NCBI GenBank assembly: GCA_030295235.1
Contig: AP026140.1
Coordinates: 744,001-808,000, forward strand
DNA: 64,000 bases
Origin: Fistulifera solaris
Lineage: Eukaryota > Bacillariophyta > Bacillariophyceae > Naviculales > Stauroneidaceae
Direction of reading: 5' to 3'
Positions 32,667-45,198 of this stretch are shown here, piece by piece. The position numbers were made by a program, and so were the translations under genes. Below the pieces are notes generated by a model. It was not told where the DNA came from and did no database searches. It saw only the letters and a list, made by a program, of their open reading frames with translations. Every line of letters starts with the position of its first letter. The first letter of the stretch is position 1.

Positions 32667-33384
32667 ATGAAGTCCTTTTCTGCCCTTGTTGTTGCAGCCA
32701 TGGCCGCTTCGGCCTCGGCTTTCGCTCCCACTGCCACGAAGAGCACCAGCACCGCGTTGAAAGCCGAAGAACGCCTCTGGAACAGCATGGTCGACAAAAC
32801 CCAGCGCTCCAAGGCCGTTCCTTACTTGCCCCGCCCGATCAACTTGGACGGAACTCTTCCTGGTGACCAAGGCTTCGATCCTTTCTACCTTTCCTCAATC
32901 CCCAAGAACTTTGCTGGATTCATTCAACCGCCTTCGTGGGGAGGGAAACCAAGGGCATCCCGACTCTGTACTGGATGCGCGAAGCCGAAGCCAAGCACGG
33001 ACGTATGGCAATGCTTGCCGTCGTCGGATGGATCGTCGCTGACAGCATCCGCTTGCCTTTCTCTCAATTTTCATTCGACGCCATCCCCAACTCCTACAAT
33101 GCTCACAACATCCTTGTGGAGCAAGGAACCATGGTGGTGTTCTTGCACGCTCTAGGACTCGTCGAAGTGTGCAACGGAGCCGCCCTTGTTCAAGTTTCCA
33201 GGGAGAGAGCGACCGTGAGGCCGCTGACTTTGGATTTGACGGTGGATACTTGAAGGGCAAGACAGAAGCTCAAATCTTCAAGCTCAAGACACAGGAGATC
33301 AACAATGGTCGTCTTGCCATGTTGGCGTTCGGAGGCATTGCCACCCAGACTGCTTTGGGACACCCAGACTTTCCCTACTTTTAA
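32667..33384 (+). CDS. Fucoxanthin-chlorophyll a/c binding protein (LHC family), two frame breaks
   Basis: FCPs are the diatom light-harvesting antenna of the thylakoid membrane, binding chlorophyll a/c and fucoxanthin. The leader ends in a textbook ASASAFAP import motif. The mature part begins with LPGDQGFDPFYLS; helix 1 carries REAEAKHGRMAMLAVVGW, the central part VEQGTMVVFLHALGLVEVCNGAAL, and helix 3 TQEINNGRLAMLAFGG, with the Glu/His/Arg chlorophyll ligands. The frame breaks near 32940 and near 33200, both at runs of identical bases; domain order is normal across them. About 238 residues if continuous. Helix-1 and helix-3 spacing is typical. The exact LHC subfamily (Lhcf, Lhcr, Lhcx or other) is uncertain. 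Confidence 0.88.
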
Positions 33385-34045
33385 GCAAAAAGATTTTCAC
33401 GTCGAAATGCTTTGCAAGACGATGCCCTCTCTATCTCGATATTCATCGACAATTACATAGATTGATTTCTAGCTAGATGGTGTTTAGTCTCTCGAACCGT
33501 TTTGAGTGCAGCATAAACTATAGCTAGCTGTTTCAACACTATAAATTCCATCTTGTGCGACTTGTTCTAGTGTGCGTTACAGCCGGCACTCGGCTAGAAA
33601 AGGATGAGCCAAAAGGTACAAGAAGGTAACCGTTTCTGCATCGAGTGTGCAGTTGTGGCCGATGACCATTCCTTTCGACAGCATTCGACCTCGAATTGAC
33701 CTTGACAGATCCAAGAAATATATTCAGTGCTGACTCTTTTACCACTTCGATTGATCGTATATGCATCATTACTATTAGATTGCTTCTTGCTAGTTCACCG
33801 TCCGTGCCCCATGCACCCTAACCGTTAGCAACTGCGGTGCGACGCACAGACCGTCTAGACGTAACCCGGAAGTTGACCCGATCTTTTGAAGTGCGATCCT
33901 TTTCCACCGTACATTCTACCACTATAGTTTCGCCGAGGGCAAATGTTGAAAAAGCGAGATCGCAGCGCTGCCACGACACGCACGCACTTCCTCGTCAAAT
34001 CAAACGCTCCATCGACCTCAAAAGTCCAAAATACCTGTAGCAACC
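33385..34045. other. Intergenic between FCP and psbM
   Basis: A 661-bp gap: 3' flank of the antenna gene and promoter of psbM. Short frames on both strands lack domain character. No other element is recognised. Confidence 0.45.
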
Positions 34046-34611
34046 ATGAAGACCTTCCAAATCACCACCCTCTTCGCCCTTTTGGCTAGTGCCATGGCTT
34101 TCGCCCCCAGGTATCGCAGGGTGAGTAGATCAATTCGCTGGAGAGCAGGACTGGTGGCTGTTGCAAGCAGTACAGCAATTGCTGCGTGGCGGGGCTGGCT
34201 CATTGCGAAGTGTTTCCATATGTGATATACATGCGATTAGTGGATCAGTCATTTATGTTTAAGAATCTTGATTGTTTTCGCTCCAAGAATCAAAGCTTCG
34301 GGCGATTCATTGTTTTTCTTGTTACTCGGTATCTGATTACGTCATCTTTCTCACTCTAATTGCGTTCCTGATTTGCAGTTGCCAAGGCCGCCACTGCCGC
34401 TGTTCCGGTTGCGGCCCTCTCGGCTCCCGCCTTCGCCTTGGACTCGATTGTTGCCAACATGCCCACAAACACTGTTGCCCTTGAGGTTCAGTTCGGCGCA
34501 TACATGGCCGTGGCTTTGGGAACCCTCCTTCCATGCCTCTTCCTTATTAACCTCTTCATCCAGACTGAATCTCGCAAAGCTGGACGTCAAGGCGGTATCG
34601 ATGCCGAGTAA
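34046..34611 (+). CDS. psbM: Photosystem II reaction-centre protein PsbM, nuclear-encoded, one intron
   Basis: PsbM is a one-helix subunit at the photosystem II dimer interface. Exon 1 (34046-34110) encodes a signal peptide ending ASAMAFAP. A 268-bp GT-AG intron (34111-34378) follows. Exon 2 gives a transit part, an AxA-like site (SAPAFALDS) suggesting thylakoid processing, then VALEVQFGAYMAVALGTLL, PCLFLINLFIQTES and a short basic tail. The helix and the following Ile/Phe-x-Gln-Thr-x-Ser match cyanobacterial and plastid PsbM. The exons join in frame only if the C5 run at 34104-34108 is one base shorter. The gene is missing from diatom plastid genomes as far as I recall, consistent with transfer to the nucleus. 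Mature protein about 40-45 residues. Confidence 0.78.
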
Positions 34612-35124
34612 AGTTGAAACATTGAGCCTAAGCTGATATAGACTTGAAATTTATTTGGCTAAAACCAGGGTCTCTCTGGCATCTGTTGCGTGTAATGTAG
34701 ATGGAGAGTTGACTTCTTCTCTTGAATTTTGCTTATCTAGTTGCTTTAGCTCTACCCTAGCGTGAACATTGACAAGAAAACTGACGATTCTTCGACTTGG
34801 TTTGTACCAGGTATGATCGATTCAAACCAAGATTCAAACCAAGACGACTTGCTGTGCGGGCGAAAAGGTACGGTACCATACCAGCCGCTCTATATTAAAA
34901 GCCGTGTTCACGTCATAGCGTCACACAACAATACGGCAAAAATGACACACTTCACGAATAAAAATGCTGCAAATTTTTCATTTTGTTGTTGCGCGTCGAC
35001 ATTATTTTACTTTCCGACGCTCGAGAATAATATAAAGACAATACGTATCCCCCGCGATGATCGAATGACATTCGTGCCGCCTACTTCATCATATATTCGA
35101 GCTTCAGAGGATCAAGCAAAGAAG
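34612..35124. other. Intergenic, sugar-transporter promoter
   Basis: A 513-bp gap. An open frame in phase with the transporter extends left to about 34762 with several ATGs, so a longer N-terminus is possible, but its composition is unlike protein. Confidence 0.4.
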
Positions 35125-36822
35125 ATGGCTACCGATGACGCGCCATCCGAAATTCCGAAGCTGTCCGTTTCACACGAAGGCGAGCATCACAATGATTTCG
35201 GAGGCGATATCCAAATCACGCGATCTACTTATTTGTTTGCGCTCTGTGCTGCACTAAATTCTGTGAATTTGGGCTACGATATCGGCACTAGTACTTCAGC
35301 AGGTTCGTTCTTTAAGTTTGTTTGGTTAGTCTTTTGGTGCGATGATTCATCTCACAAATTATTTTTTTTTTTCAACAGGAAAATTAGTACAACAAGACTT
35401 AGCACTGACGATGTCACAGCGTGAGATCTTCGTTGGGAGTCTTAATTTGTGGGCGAGTAAGTTATTGAGCAAACCCCCTCGTAATTTATTGCTTCGTTCT
35501 CACTCCTTGATAGTGTTTGGGGCACTGGGGTCGAACTTTGTCACAGATCGCTATGGTAGACGGAGATCTTTCGTTGTTGCATCTATATTGTTTATCATTG
35601 GCTCTATCATCCAAACTACGACGGGTTCTTACGGTCTTCTCATGTTCGGTCGCGTATTCGTCGGCTTAGGTGTCGGCTTCGGACTTGCGTTGGATGTGAG
35701 TGTCTTGAACAGCTTTTCTTGTCTCCAATCAAAGCCCTTCTCATGCGACTGGTCGACTCTAGCCTATTTATATTGCAGAAATTACTCCAGCAAAACACCG
35801 TGGTGAGCTTGTGACATGGTCAGAAATATCTCTCAACATTGGCTTGGTTCTGGGATTTTCAATGAAACTGATAACGTCGAACTGGCGACTCATGTTCCTT
35901 GCGGGGGTTATTATTCCATTGTTGATGATATTTCTGGCCCTCAAAGTCATGCCGGAATCTCCCCGGTGGCTGGTTGCGAACAATCAGGAAGAATCGGCCA
36001 AATCCATTTTGCAGCGAATATATCCGGAAAACTTCGACGTCGATGCTGTTGTGAACGACATTAAAGATGCTTTGCAGCGCGAGCAGGCGGCGGAACAGGC
36101 CGTTGGGTGGGGAGTTGTACTGCATCCCACTCCAGCGTTCAAGCGCATGCTTGTTGTGGGTGTTGGTCTCCCGATTGCTCAACAAATCGTTGGAGTTGAG
36201 GCCATTCAATATTATCTTGTCGACATCATTGAAGATGCCGGCTTTGATTCAAGCGTCAAAGAGAGCCTGGTGCTCATACTTATAGGAATTTTCAAGGCAT
36301 TTTTTGTTGTCATTGGAGGAAAATTGTTTGATAGAAGGGGCAGAAAACCTTTGCTGCTCGTATCCTTATCCGGCGTAGCATTGTCATTGCTCATCATCGC
36401 ACTTGCATATGTTATTAACTCGAAAGCTAGCAAAGGCTTTGTGATATTCGCAATCATTGCGTACATGACCTTCTTTTCGATTGGTATTGGTCCTGGAGCT
36501 TGGCTGCTTGCATCAGAAGTGTTCGCGACGTGCATTCGAGCCAAAGCAATGAGTCTGGCGACGATTGGCAATCGGGCTGTGCGAATGCGGTAGCGCTTTC
36601 TTTCTTTTTCTGATGGCAATCTGCTTGATGGTAATAGCTTTTACCTACTTCTTTGTTCCCGAAACAAAGGGGCGCTCCCTGGAAGACATGACTGTTTACT
36701 TTGCCGAGTTAACCGGCGATAAATCTGTTCTAGAAGCCGAGGCGAAAATCCATAAAGCAGTAGAAATGGTCGGTCGTGAAGAGGAGCCACGGTCGAATAC
36801 TTCATCGAGCGAAGTGTTATGA
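35125..36822 (+). CDS. MFS sugar transporter, three introns, gap in a late helix
   Basis: Sugar/proton symporters of this family carry hexoses or polyols across the plasma membrane or an organelle membrane. Motifs are DRYGRRRS (loop 2-3), PESPRWLV (after helix 6), QQIVGVEAIQYY (helix 7), DRRGRKPLLL (loop 8-9) and PETKGRSLEDM (C-terminal). Three GT-AG introns (35303-35378, 35457-35513, 35696-35762) splice in phase; the last acceptor is CTAG, giving the conserved PIYIAEITPA. After ASEVFATCIRAKAMSLATIGNR near 36575 the frame shifts and about 15-20 residues of helix 11 are absent before FFLFLMAICLM. This may be a deletion affecting function or a local assembly fault. The ATG at 35125 is preferred. 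Substrate unknown. Confidence 0.82.
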
Positions 36823-37040
36823 GTTATGAGCTATGAATAGACCCCTACGCGTGTGCCACATCACGTCATTATAATGCATCATAACGCCTCACTAAAAAAT
36901 TACTTCGAAAAGGCTGATTTAGAATTTCCCTAGTGATTGCAAAGGTATGCTATGCTATTGGCGCTTCGCTCAAATGTTGATTCCTTACAAGAATATCAGA
37001 GCAAAGCTAACTAAATCATTTGATTCAACTATACCCCCAA

Positions 37041-37778
37041 TCACATTGATCCCAGTAGTTCATTTACGGCCGCGCTCTCGTCCCACTTGTGCTTTTCTAA
37101 TGCTTTTCGCGCACTAGCCTCATCAAAGCCCATCTCACAAACCCGTTGTACCGCTTCGTCTTTGCTGGTCGGTTTGGCAAATGATTCGGTCCAAAATCTA
37201 GCGGTTCGATCGAATTCTTCACGATTGGACAAGTACATCTTTGCTACTTCTGCATCCTGTGGATCTCCAGGTTCTGGGGAGCACATTAAAGCCTGCAGAG
37301 ACAACAACGCTGTTTTGATGGTCAGAGCCGGACTCCATTGATCCTTCAGAATATCCTGGAATGCAAAATAAAGTGTGAGGTGGTTTTGTAGCAAATCTAT
37401 ACACCGAAATACCGTCTCAACTATCCTACCAGACAAATTGCGCCTGTTTGAGACGAGATGCTACCGATAATTGAGAGTTAAGAAGGGAAATGGTCAGATA
37501 TGCAGTCGCGAAAATTGTTAACGGCGTCTTTCTACCTACTTGGGGTGCCAGATTTTGGTCAAAAATTTCATCTTGGGCGGCTCAAAGGGATATTGCTTTC
37601 CAATTTCGACATTAATCTCAAAAATTCCGCCTTCGTATACAGTTCCGGAAGGACCTTCGACAGTGGCGAGAAGGTGTCGGAGATTGCCTTCCGAAACTGG
37701 AGCAGCTCGCACGCCGGATGTGTCTTTTTTTGACACTTCTTTCAGTTCTTTCACTAATCGCCCGTTTGCTCCGGCCAT
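37041..37778 (-). CDS. Ubiquitin-conjugating enzyme E2, UBE2K/UBC1-type with UBA, microexon
   Basis: E2-25K enzymes accept ubiquitin from E1 and build Lys48 chains. Exon 1 (37540-37778) carries the N-terminal helix and [10 protein letters not shown] through the HP of the HPN motif. Exon 2 (37430-37460) is only 31 nt and encodes the Asn of HPN and the active-site Cys (GAICL). Exon 3 (37041-37355) gives [13 protein letters not shown] and a C-terminal UBA domain ([27 protein letters not shown]). Introns of 79 and 74 bp have GT-AG ends and the three exons join without a frame change, giving 194 residues, close to the 200 of human UBE2K. The copia element starts 137 bp upstream of its start codon. 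Confidence 0.9.
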
Positions 37779-37914
37779 AATGAAAGTAATGCGATTTACT
37801 GACGGCTTTCTGTGCAGTGAGTTAGTTGATAACGATGTTGTTGTTTACGATTATGACTGCAACGGGCCGCACGAGCCGTTTTGTTTTTACACATGCATTT
37901 TTATAGCGCAGAAA

Positions 37915-38185
37915 TGAAAGAATTACACAGTGCTGGAGTGTACCAATCCCGGGTGCAGTCACGGGTTATGGTTCCTTAGCAATTCTCGGAGCTTTTGTTC
38001 TTATTCCGATGGAAAGCGGTCATCCTGATCGTCAAGTAATCGTGGGGAACGATTTAATGTAGAGAATAGAATAATGACCGCTCACTGGGTAGCAAAGGAT
38101 GCAAAACCTTCGCTTCACAAATGGTCACAATTTACGCTAGCAGCTTTTTCACGTCTGTTTATAGCGTTACTTCTATATTCTTACA
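37915..38185 (+). repeat. 5' LTR of copia element 2
   Basis: 271 bp, TG...CA ends, identical to 44928-45198. Confidence 0.9.
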
Positions 38186-41100
38186 GTTTATCAGAAAACC
38201 CAAAGACTTTACAAACCAGCTCAGCTACGATGGACTCCTTTGAACGCATGATGGAACGCGCAATCGAGGTGATTGCAGCCGGTGGGCCCCCGCCAGAGGT
38301 TCCGATTGATATCCCTGAAGGACCGGTCATTCCTCATGTCCCGGTCAACTACCGCATCCCTCAAGGCTTTCCGAACCCGCCACCGCCCGCTCCATTGGAA
38401 GGGGGAAGTCGCTGTGCGCTTCGTGCTCACGCAGTGTGGCTTGAATAACGATCAGGCGACGCGCTTCATGGATATGAGTGTCAACTCCCTTGAGGACCTC
38501 TCCGAGGCAAGAGAGTCCGAGATTGAAGACCACATCAAGTTGTTGAGTACACCTGTTAACCGCGGTGGGGCGATCTTGGGACTCGGGAGTGCATCGAAAG
38601 TGAAGGCCGGGCGTCTCTTTTGCACGAACTTGCTCGAGTTGGTGAGGGTGGTGCAATCGACGTCTACAAGGTCTCTCTTCCGACTCTTCAGCGTGGCAAG
38701 TCGAAGTCGCGCTATCAACGACGTGGATGACAAGATTACAGTCACTCCACCTTCGTTGTTCGACCCAAAGGACTGGGTTTCTTTCAAGGATGGCGTTGAG
38801 AATTATTTCCGCCAAACGAAGGGGACAAGAAAAATTCCGCTCTACTACGTGATTCGCGAGTGATGATCGTCCCGATTTCAGTACTATCAGCTTCGCCCGA
38901 GTCTCGCATGTGGAGCGCCTCACACTCTGGACCCGAGTACGATAACGATAACGCACGTGTCTATCAGCAACTTGTCCAGTTGATGCGCTGAACCGATGCG
39001 TGGACTTACGTGGTTGGGACATCGGAAGCTGAAAATGGCCCTCAAGATGGACGTGCCGCCTGGCGTCGACTTTGTCGCCACTACGACGGCCCTCATGCTG
39101 TCGAGAAACGTGTTGCGCTTGCGACTCAGGAGTTGCAGCAGTTGACCTATAAGTCCGAGGCTGTGTTTCCGATGGAACGTTCACGTCACTCGCATGTCGA
39201 ACTGCTTTCGCATTCTTGCACAAAACAAAGCGCCCGAAATCGACTCGCGACAAAATCAATTTCTTTCTCAACAATATCAAGAATCCAAACGAGTATCTTC
39301 TTTCCTACATTGCTCGTGATACAAGTGTCGAATTGAAGCAGAATTTCAAGCTTGCTGCCGATCTCTTGTTGGAAGCTGTGAGTTCTACTGCCCAGCTTCA
39401 TGAGCGCGCGCCACCGGAAACAATCGAACGTTTAGAACATCAATTCCAAGCGTGGAAACGGTGGAGGCGGTGGAAGCGGATCCAACAAGAAGAAGAAAGG
39501 CAACAACGGGCAAGGACCTCCTAAAGGAGCTTACACTTTGGAGGAAAAGAACGGCAAGAAGTACTGCAATGGAATCGATGTCACCGCACCCAAGCGCACC
39601 TTCACGCGTGAAGAATGGGGAAAACTCGGTGATTACATCGAAGTCTTGAAGAATGCTTGCAAGGTCAGCGTCCGCAAAGTCGAAGAAGTCGAATGATGAC
39701 GAAACGGTGAAGGCAAGCAACGGAAATGGCGGCCGCCCGGCACTGGCAGTTATGATGATTGACGGTCCGGCGGTAGGACCAGTGGTGAGAATAGGAGTGT
39801 TTCGGTGCTCCGAGTGACACAAACACGTAAGCTAGCAAAGCTTTTAACCTCTACACCTAATCCTACTGACGCCTAACTTTAAATCTAGATGTGAACTCGA
39901 TTCACATGCTGACACCACTTGTTTTGGTTCCAATTTCGTTCCGATCGGCTGGACCGACATTACTTGCACTGTTTAGCCTTACAGCGATGACTATGAAGCG
40001 AAGACCGATATTCCGATCGCTCATGCAGCTACAGCATATGATGATCCGGTTACAGGTCGAGTTACTATTTTAGTTTTCTACAATGGACTTTGGTTTGGAA
40101 ATCAGCTAAAAGATTCCCTAATCAACCCAAATCAGTGCCGCTCCTTCGGCATTGACCTTTGCGACGATCCGTGGGATCGATCTCGCGGTTTGCGGCTTCG
40201 TGTTCCCGGCGAAGGCTTCGAAATTCCGTTTACCTACGAGAAGAATGTTGTCTTTTTCGAAAGCGAGTACCGACACAAGAGGAACTTGACAAGTGTTTTC
40301 GCGTAAAAATGACTTCAAAAGTCGCCTGGGATCCTGCAACTATCGGTGCCCCACGATTGTCGCATGAAGAGGAGACAAAACGGCGACTTATCGGCCAAGT
40401 TCGGATCGATCCAGCCATTGTTTCCAACGACACTGCAGCGCTTCAATTGGATAGCAAAGAATTCGATGTATTGTTGAATGATTGTAGCGCAGTTTTCTCG
40501 GAAGAGGTGTTTACTCAACGGTTGATTGCTGCGGTTCAAATTGCCTCCGATTGTGACCCGCCGGAACCTGAGGGGCAGACCTCAGGGGAGTCGAATCAAG
40601 AGGAGCCAAGCTTTCAAGTCGGCGCAATCAACGTTAACCAGCGCCATTCTCGCGCTACTCCGGCAGAAATATCCCGAAGATTTCATTGTGGTCTCGAAAC
40701 GGCGAGTAAAACCATCAACGCCACCACGCAATTTGGAGTTCGGACTGCCGTCGGACCCCTGGTTCGACGATACTACCCAGACTTGTTGCAGATGAAGTAT
40801 CGAAGACTCCGAAGCACCTTTTTCAACGACACCATGTTCTCCAAGACGCTCAGTCTGCGCGGTAATAAAAGCGCTGGAAGTTTTCACAGATGGCAGTTAC
40901 GTTTCCGTAAAGCCGACACCAGACAAGACAGGCGAGACGGTTGCGAACGCTCTCCGTGAGCTCATCCAAGAGGTCGGAATACCCCAGAAGATAGTGACCG
41001 ACGACGCTAAGGAGAAGCTCGGCCCCAAGACGAAGTGGATGGAGCATGTCCGACAGTACAAGATGGATTGGGCAAACACCGAGCCATACTCTCATTGGCA

Positions 41101-44100
41101 AAACCGTGCAGAAGATGCGATTCGAGAAGTTCGTCAAAGATGGAAATTGTTGCAACATCGGAAGTCGATACCGAAGCGACTTTGGGACTATGGTTTAACA
41201 CACATCGCCGAGATTATGTGTCGAACTGTACGAGCTGGATCCGATCGAACCCCCCACGAAATAGTGACAGGAGACACGCCAGATATCTCCGAATACTTGG
41301 ATTTCGACTTCTATGATTGGGTTTGGTACTTAAATAACCCGAACGACAAGGAAGATCCGCTGTCACTTGGACGATGGCTAGGAGTTTCTCATCGCGTAGG
41401 ATCTGCTATGTGCTACTACGTACTGACTCAGAAAGGGATAGTTCTGTCAAGAACTTCGGTTCAAGGTGTTACAGTTCAAGAACATTTATCGGATGAAGTG
41501 CGTGGTCGCATGGAGAAGTACGATCTTGAAATTGGCAGTCGTCTAGCCGATGAAAAGTACACAAATGAAGCAAGTGCCGACGGAATAATTTTCCTCGAAG
41601 ATCTCGAATCTACAGTTGAAGGTGAAGAAGACAGTCCAATCAAAGATGCCGATGATCTGTGGGATGAAGATAACATGCAAGCTTACGACCATTATGTCAA
41701 TGCAGAGATTCTACTCCCAGTCGGTGATGGAAGGATAGCTGGAACTGTCAAGAAACGCAAGCGTGACTCAGACGGGAAACCAGTCGGGAAACGCCACCTT
41801 AATCCTATGATGGATACAAGACTGTACGAGGTTGAACTTGCTGACGGTACTGTGAGAGAACTTCACGCGAACAATATTGCTGAGTGCATGTTTTCCCAAG
41901 TTGATAGCGAAGGACGCCGTGTCGATTGTTAAAGGAAATCACCAATCATCGAAAGAACGCGTCAGCTGTTTCAAAGGAAGACGGAGTTGTACTTATGCCC
42001 AACGGAAATAAAGCGAAGAAATTAACTACGCGCGGTTGGGAGCTACATGTTGATTGGCAAGAAGGGACATCCGATTGGGTACCTTTAAAAGAATTGAAGG
42101 AAGCTTATCCAGTACAAGTTGCGGAATACGCGAGGGCAAACAAGATTGATGATGAGCCAGCATTCGCGTGGTGGGTTGGTCATGTTCTTCGAAAACGGAA
42201 TCGAATTTTGGCGAAAGTTAAATCACGATACTGGAAGACGACTCACAAATTCGGTATTCGAATCCCCAAGACTGTAAAGGAAGCACTTCAAATCGACGAA
42301 GAAACCGGTACTGATTTCTGGCGTCGCGCAATCGAGAAAGAAATGGGCAAGATTAACGCTATGGGCGCTTTCGAACGGTGGAATGGCGGAACTGCCGACG
42401 ATCTTCGGAGTGGAAAAGTCAAACTACCGGGCTATCGAGAGATAACTTGTCACATGATTTTCGATATCAAGATGGATGGAAAATTTACAAGAAAAGCACG
42501 CTTTGTGGCGGACGGTAACCAAACTGGTGAAGTCCCAGCGCACCTCACTTATTCTTCAGTCGTGACTCGTGAATTGGTTCGGATCGCATTTCTTTATGCC
42601 GCACTCAATAATTTGGATATTCTCGGATGCGATGTAACGAATGCTTACTTGAACGCGCCATGCCGAGAAAATTTGGGTGAAAGCCGGCCCCGAGTTCGGA
42701 GATGATTTAGTGGGCGCCTGCATGCTGATACGAAAAGCGCTTTACGGGCTTAAGAGTTCGGGCTATAGTTGGAGGAAAGCACTTTCTGAGACACTTTCCG
42801 ACATGGGCTATCAGTCAACAGTAGCCGATTCAGATGTCTACAGACAACGCAGCACTCGCAAGAATGGAAGTCACTACTGGGAATTCATTTTGACTTATGT
42901 CGATGATATTCTGTGTGTCAGCGAGAAGCCCGTTGAAACTATGGACATTTTGAAAAGACTTACGCACTTAAGGAGGAGGCTGCCGAGCCAGAAAGATACC
43001 TTGGTGCGAACATCGCTAAAGTTCAATTGGCTGATGGGAGAACAGCTTGGTCGATGTCCAGTAATGATTATGTCAAAGCCATTGATGTTGTCAAGGGAAT
43101 GCTTGCGGAAGACCATAAAGTGTTAAAGCAAGGAAAGGGCAGTGATCGACCGATGCCACAAAATTATCGTCCAGAGGAGGATACAACTCGCGTTCTCGGC
43201 GATAGGTTAGCCTCAAGATATCAGCAACTCATCGGGATGTTACGTTGGGCTTGTGAGTTGGGGCGAGTTGACATTTTGCTAGAGACAGCGTTGATGTCGA
43301 CGTGTTTATGTATGCCACGTGAGGGTCATCTCGAAGCGGTCTACAAGATATTCGCGTACTTGGACGCACACAGGCAATCCAATATGATCTTTGATCCGAA
43401 AGTTGTGGAATTGAATGAGTCTGCGTTTAACAAAACAGATTGGGCCGATTCGGTTTACGGTGATGTGAGTGAAGAATTACCCCCGAATGTCGCCCGAGCC
43501 ACTCGGAATGCCGGTGCACATCACGTGTTTCGTTGATGCGAATCATGCTGGTGACACTCAGACACGGCGATCGCAAACAGGGTTCATCATTTACTTGAAC
43601 AACGCGCCGATCGATTGGTATTCCAAGAAGCAGAATACATGTGAATCTTCTACATTTGGGTCTGAGTTTGTTGCAATGAGAATAGCGGTGGAGAGAATTC
43701 GTGCGCTCAGATATAAGCTACGGATGTTCGGAATACCCATCGCAGGTCCAGCTATAATATTGGGAGACAACGAAAGCGTGGTCAACAGTGCATCCAAAAT
43801 GGAAGCGCGATTGAATAAGAAGCATAACGCGATTTGCTTTCATGCTGTCAGAGAAGCTTGTGCAGCCGGTTGGATTCGAGTTGGCTGGGAGCCTACAGCA
43901 ACGAATATAGCAGATTTATTTACCAAGATGCTTCCAACAGAGAAACGGCGGGAACATATGCAGAAGATCTTTATCAAGAAAGTGAGACGGATTTCTAGTG
44001 ACAATTTTCTTAGCAAGTTTGAGTCATGTTAGTGACTGATTTTCCATAGTATTTGTGTAGTCTACTACTTATACTACACAAAGACGGCGCATCGGTATTG

Positions 44101-44927
44101 CTATTTAGACTTCGACTGTCTATTTGAAGATAGAGTCACTTGGATACCATTGGGAGTTATTTGAAGTTGCAGTTACAAGGTTTGGATACCGTTGAGAGTG
44201 CAACGTCGACAATTTTGCAGACGTGGACATGTTTCTTCTCTTGCCACGACTGACTGTCACGTAGACCTTCAGTACATTTCTTACGTGTCGTAGCCAACCT
44301 ACGGAAGCCTACGGAGCTATGTTCATTTTCTACAGGAATCCAGTACTTGTTTTCTTTGCCACCTCAGCACAAGTTCACGAAGATTGGAGAAAGGTGTGCA
44401 ATCATTTTCCATTAGAATAGGTCTCATAAAATAAGAAATCAATCAATCTATACCGAGTTTACTGAGTCTTCTTTTTGTGGTGAAATTCTCAAGGTCACAA
44501 GCCTTGCGAGTCGATCTACATCCTTTGAGTCCAGGCAGGCAGACAGTGAGTAAGTAACAACAAGCGCACTGTGTGGTTGTCTTTGCTGATTATTGCAATC
44601 AAAGAGTGTTTGCGATATCAGTGCTTTCGTTTGTCAGTCGATCATCTCATCAAAGAGTGTTGAGTTGGTTGATTGTCGTCTTTGGCGTGAGGATATTCCG
44701 CATTCCGAATTCCGTGAGCTATCTGTGCGCTCGGAATTTCTGTCATCTAGCAAGAAAGACGATGGCGTGGGATAGCTATCGAGACGCGGGGACTGTCCGC
44801 AGTTCCTCCTGAGCTTCCAAAAGGGTTGTGCGCGATACAAGTGCAGGTTGGATTGATTAAGCGAACTGTGGAATTCAGAAATGAGTTGCGATCGACGGTT
44901 GAGGCACCTTAGTCGACACGAGAGGAG

Positions 44928-45198
44928 TGAAAGAATTACACAGTGCTGGAGTGTACCAATCCCGGGTGCAGTCACGGGTTATGGTTCCTTAGCAATTCTC
45001 GGAGCTTTTGTTCTTATTCCGATGGAAAGCGGTCATCCTGATCGTCAAGTAATCGTGGGGAACGATTTAATGTAGAGAATAGAATAATGACCGCTCACTG
45101 GGTAGCAAAGGATGCAAAACCTTCGCTTCACAAATGGTCACAATTTACGCTAGCAGCTTTTTCACGTCTGTTTATAGCGTTACTTCTATATTCTTACA
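44928..45198 (+). repeat. 3' LTR of copia element 2
   Basis: 271 bp, identical to 37915-38185, preceded by a short purine tract. Confidence 0.9.

Larger units (their letters stand above)
37915..45198 (+). mobile_element. Ty1/copia LTR retroelement (CoDi-like), broken, identical LTRs
   Basis: A 7.3-kb LTR retroelement on the plus strand. LTRs of 271 bp (37915-38185 and 44928-45198) start TG and end CA, are identical by eye, and are flanked by a (A)GAAA target duplication (37910-37914 and right after the right LTR). A purine-rich tract (GAGAGGAG) lies just before the right LTR. Parts in copia order: gag about 38.2-39.8 kb; protease and integrase about 39.8-41.4 kb; an integrase tail with a chromodomain-like segment about 41.7-42.2 kb; reverse transcriptase with the YVDD-type site about 42.2-43.0 kb; RNase H about 43.2-44.0 kb; then about 900 bp of non-coding DNA. 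It is broken, with about eight interruptions. Identical LTRs mean a very recent insertion. Confidence 0.9.

Noticed and set aside
38345-39280. Long minus-strand frame across the start of copia element 2
   Set aside because: It is antisense to the gag region and has no domain character.
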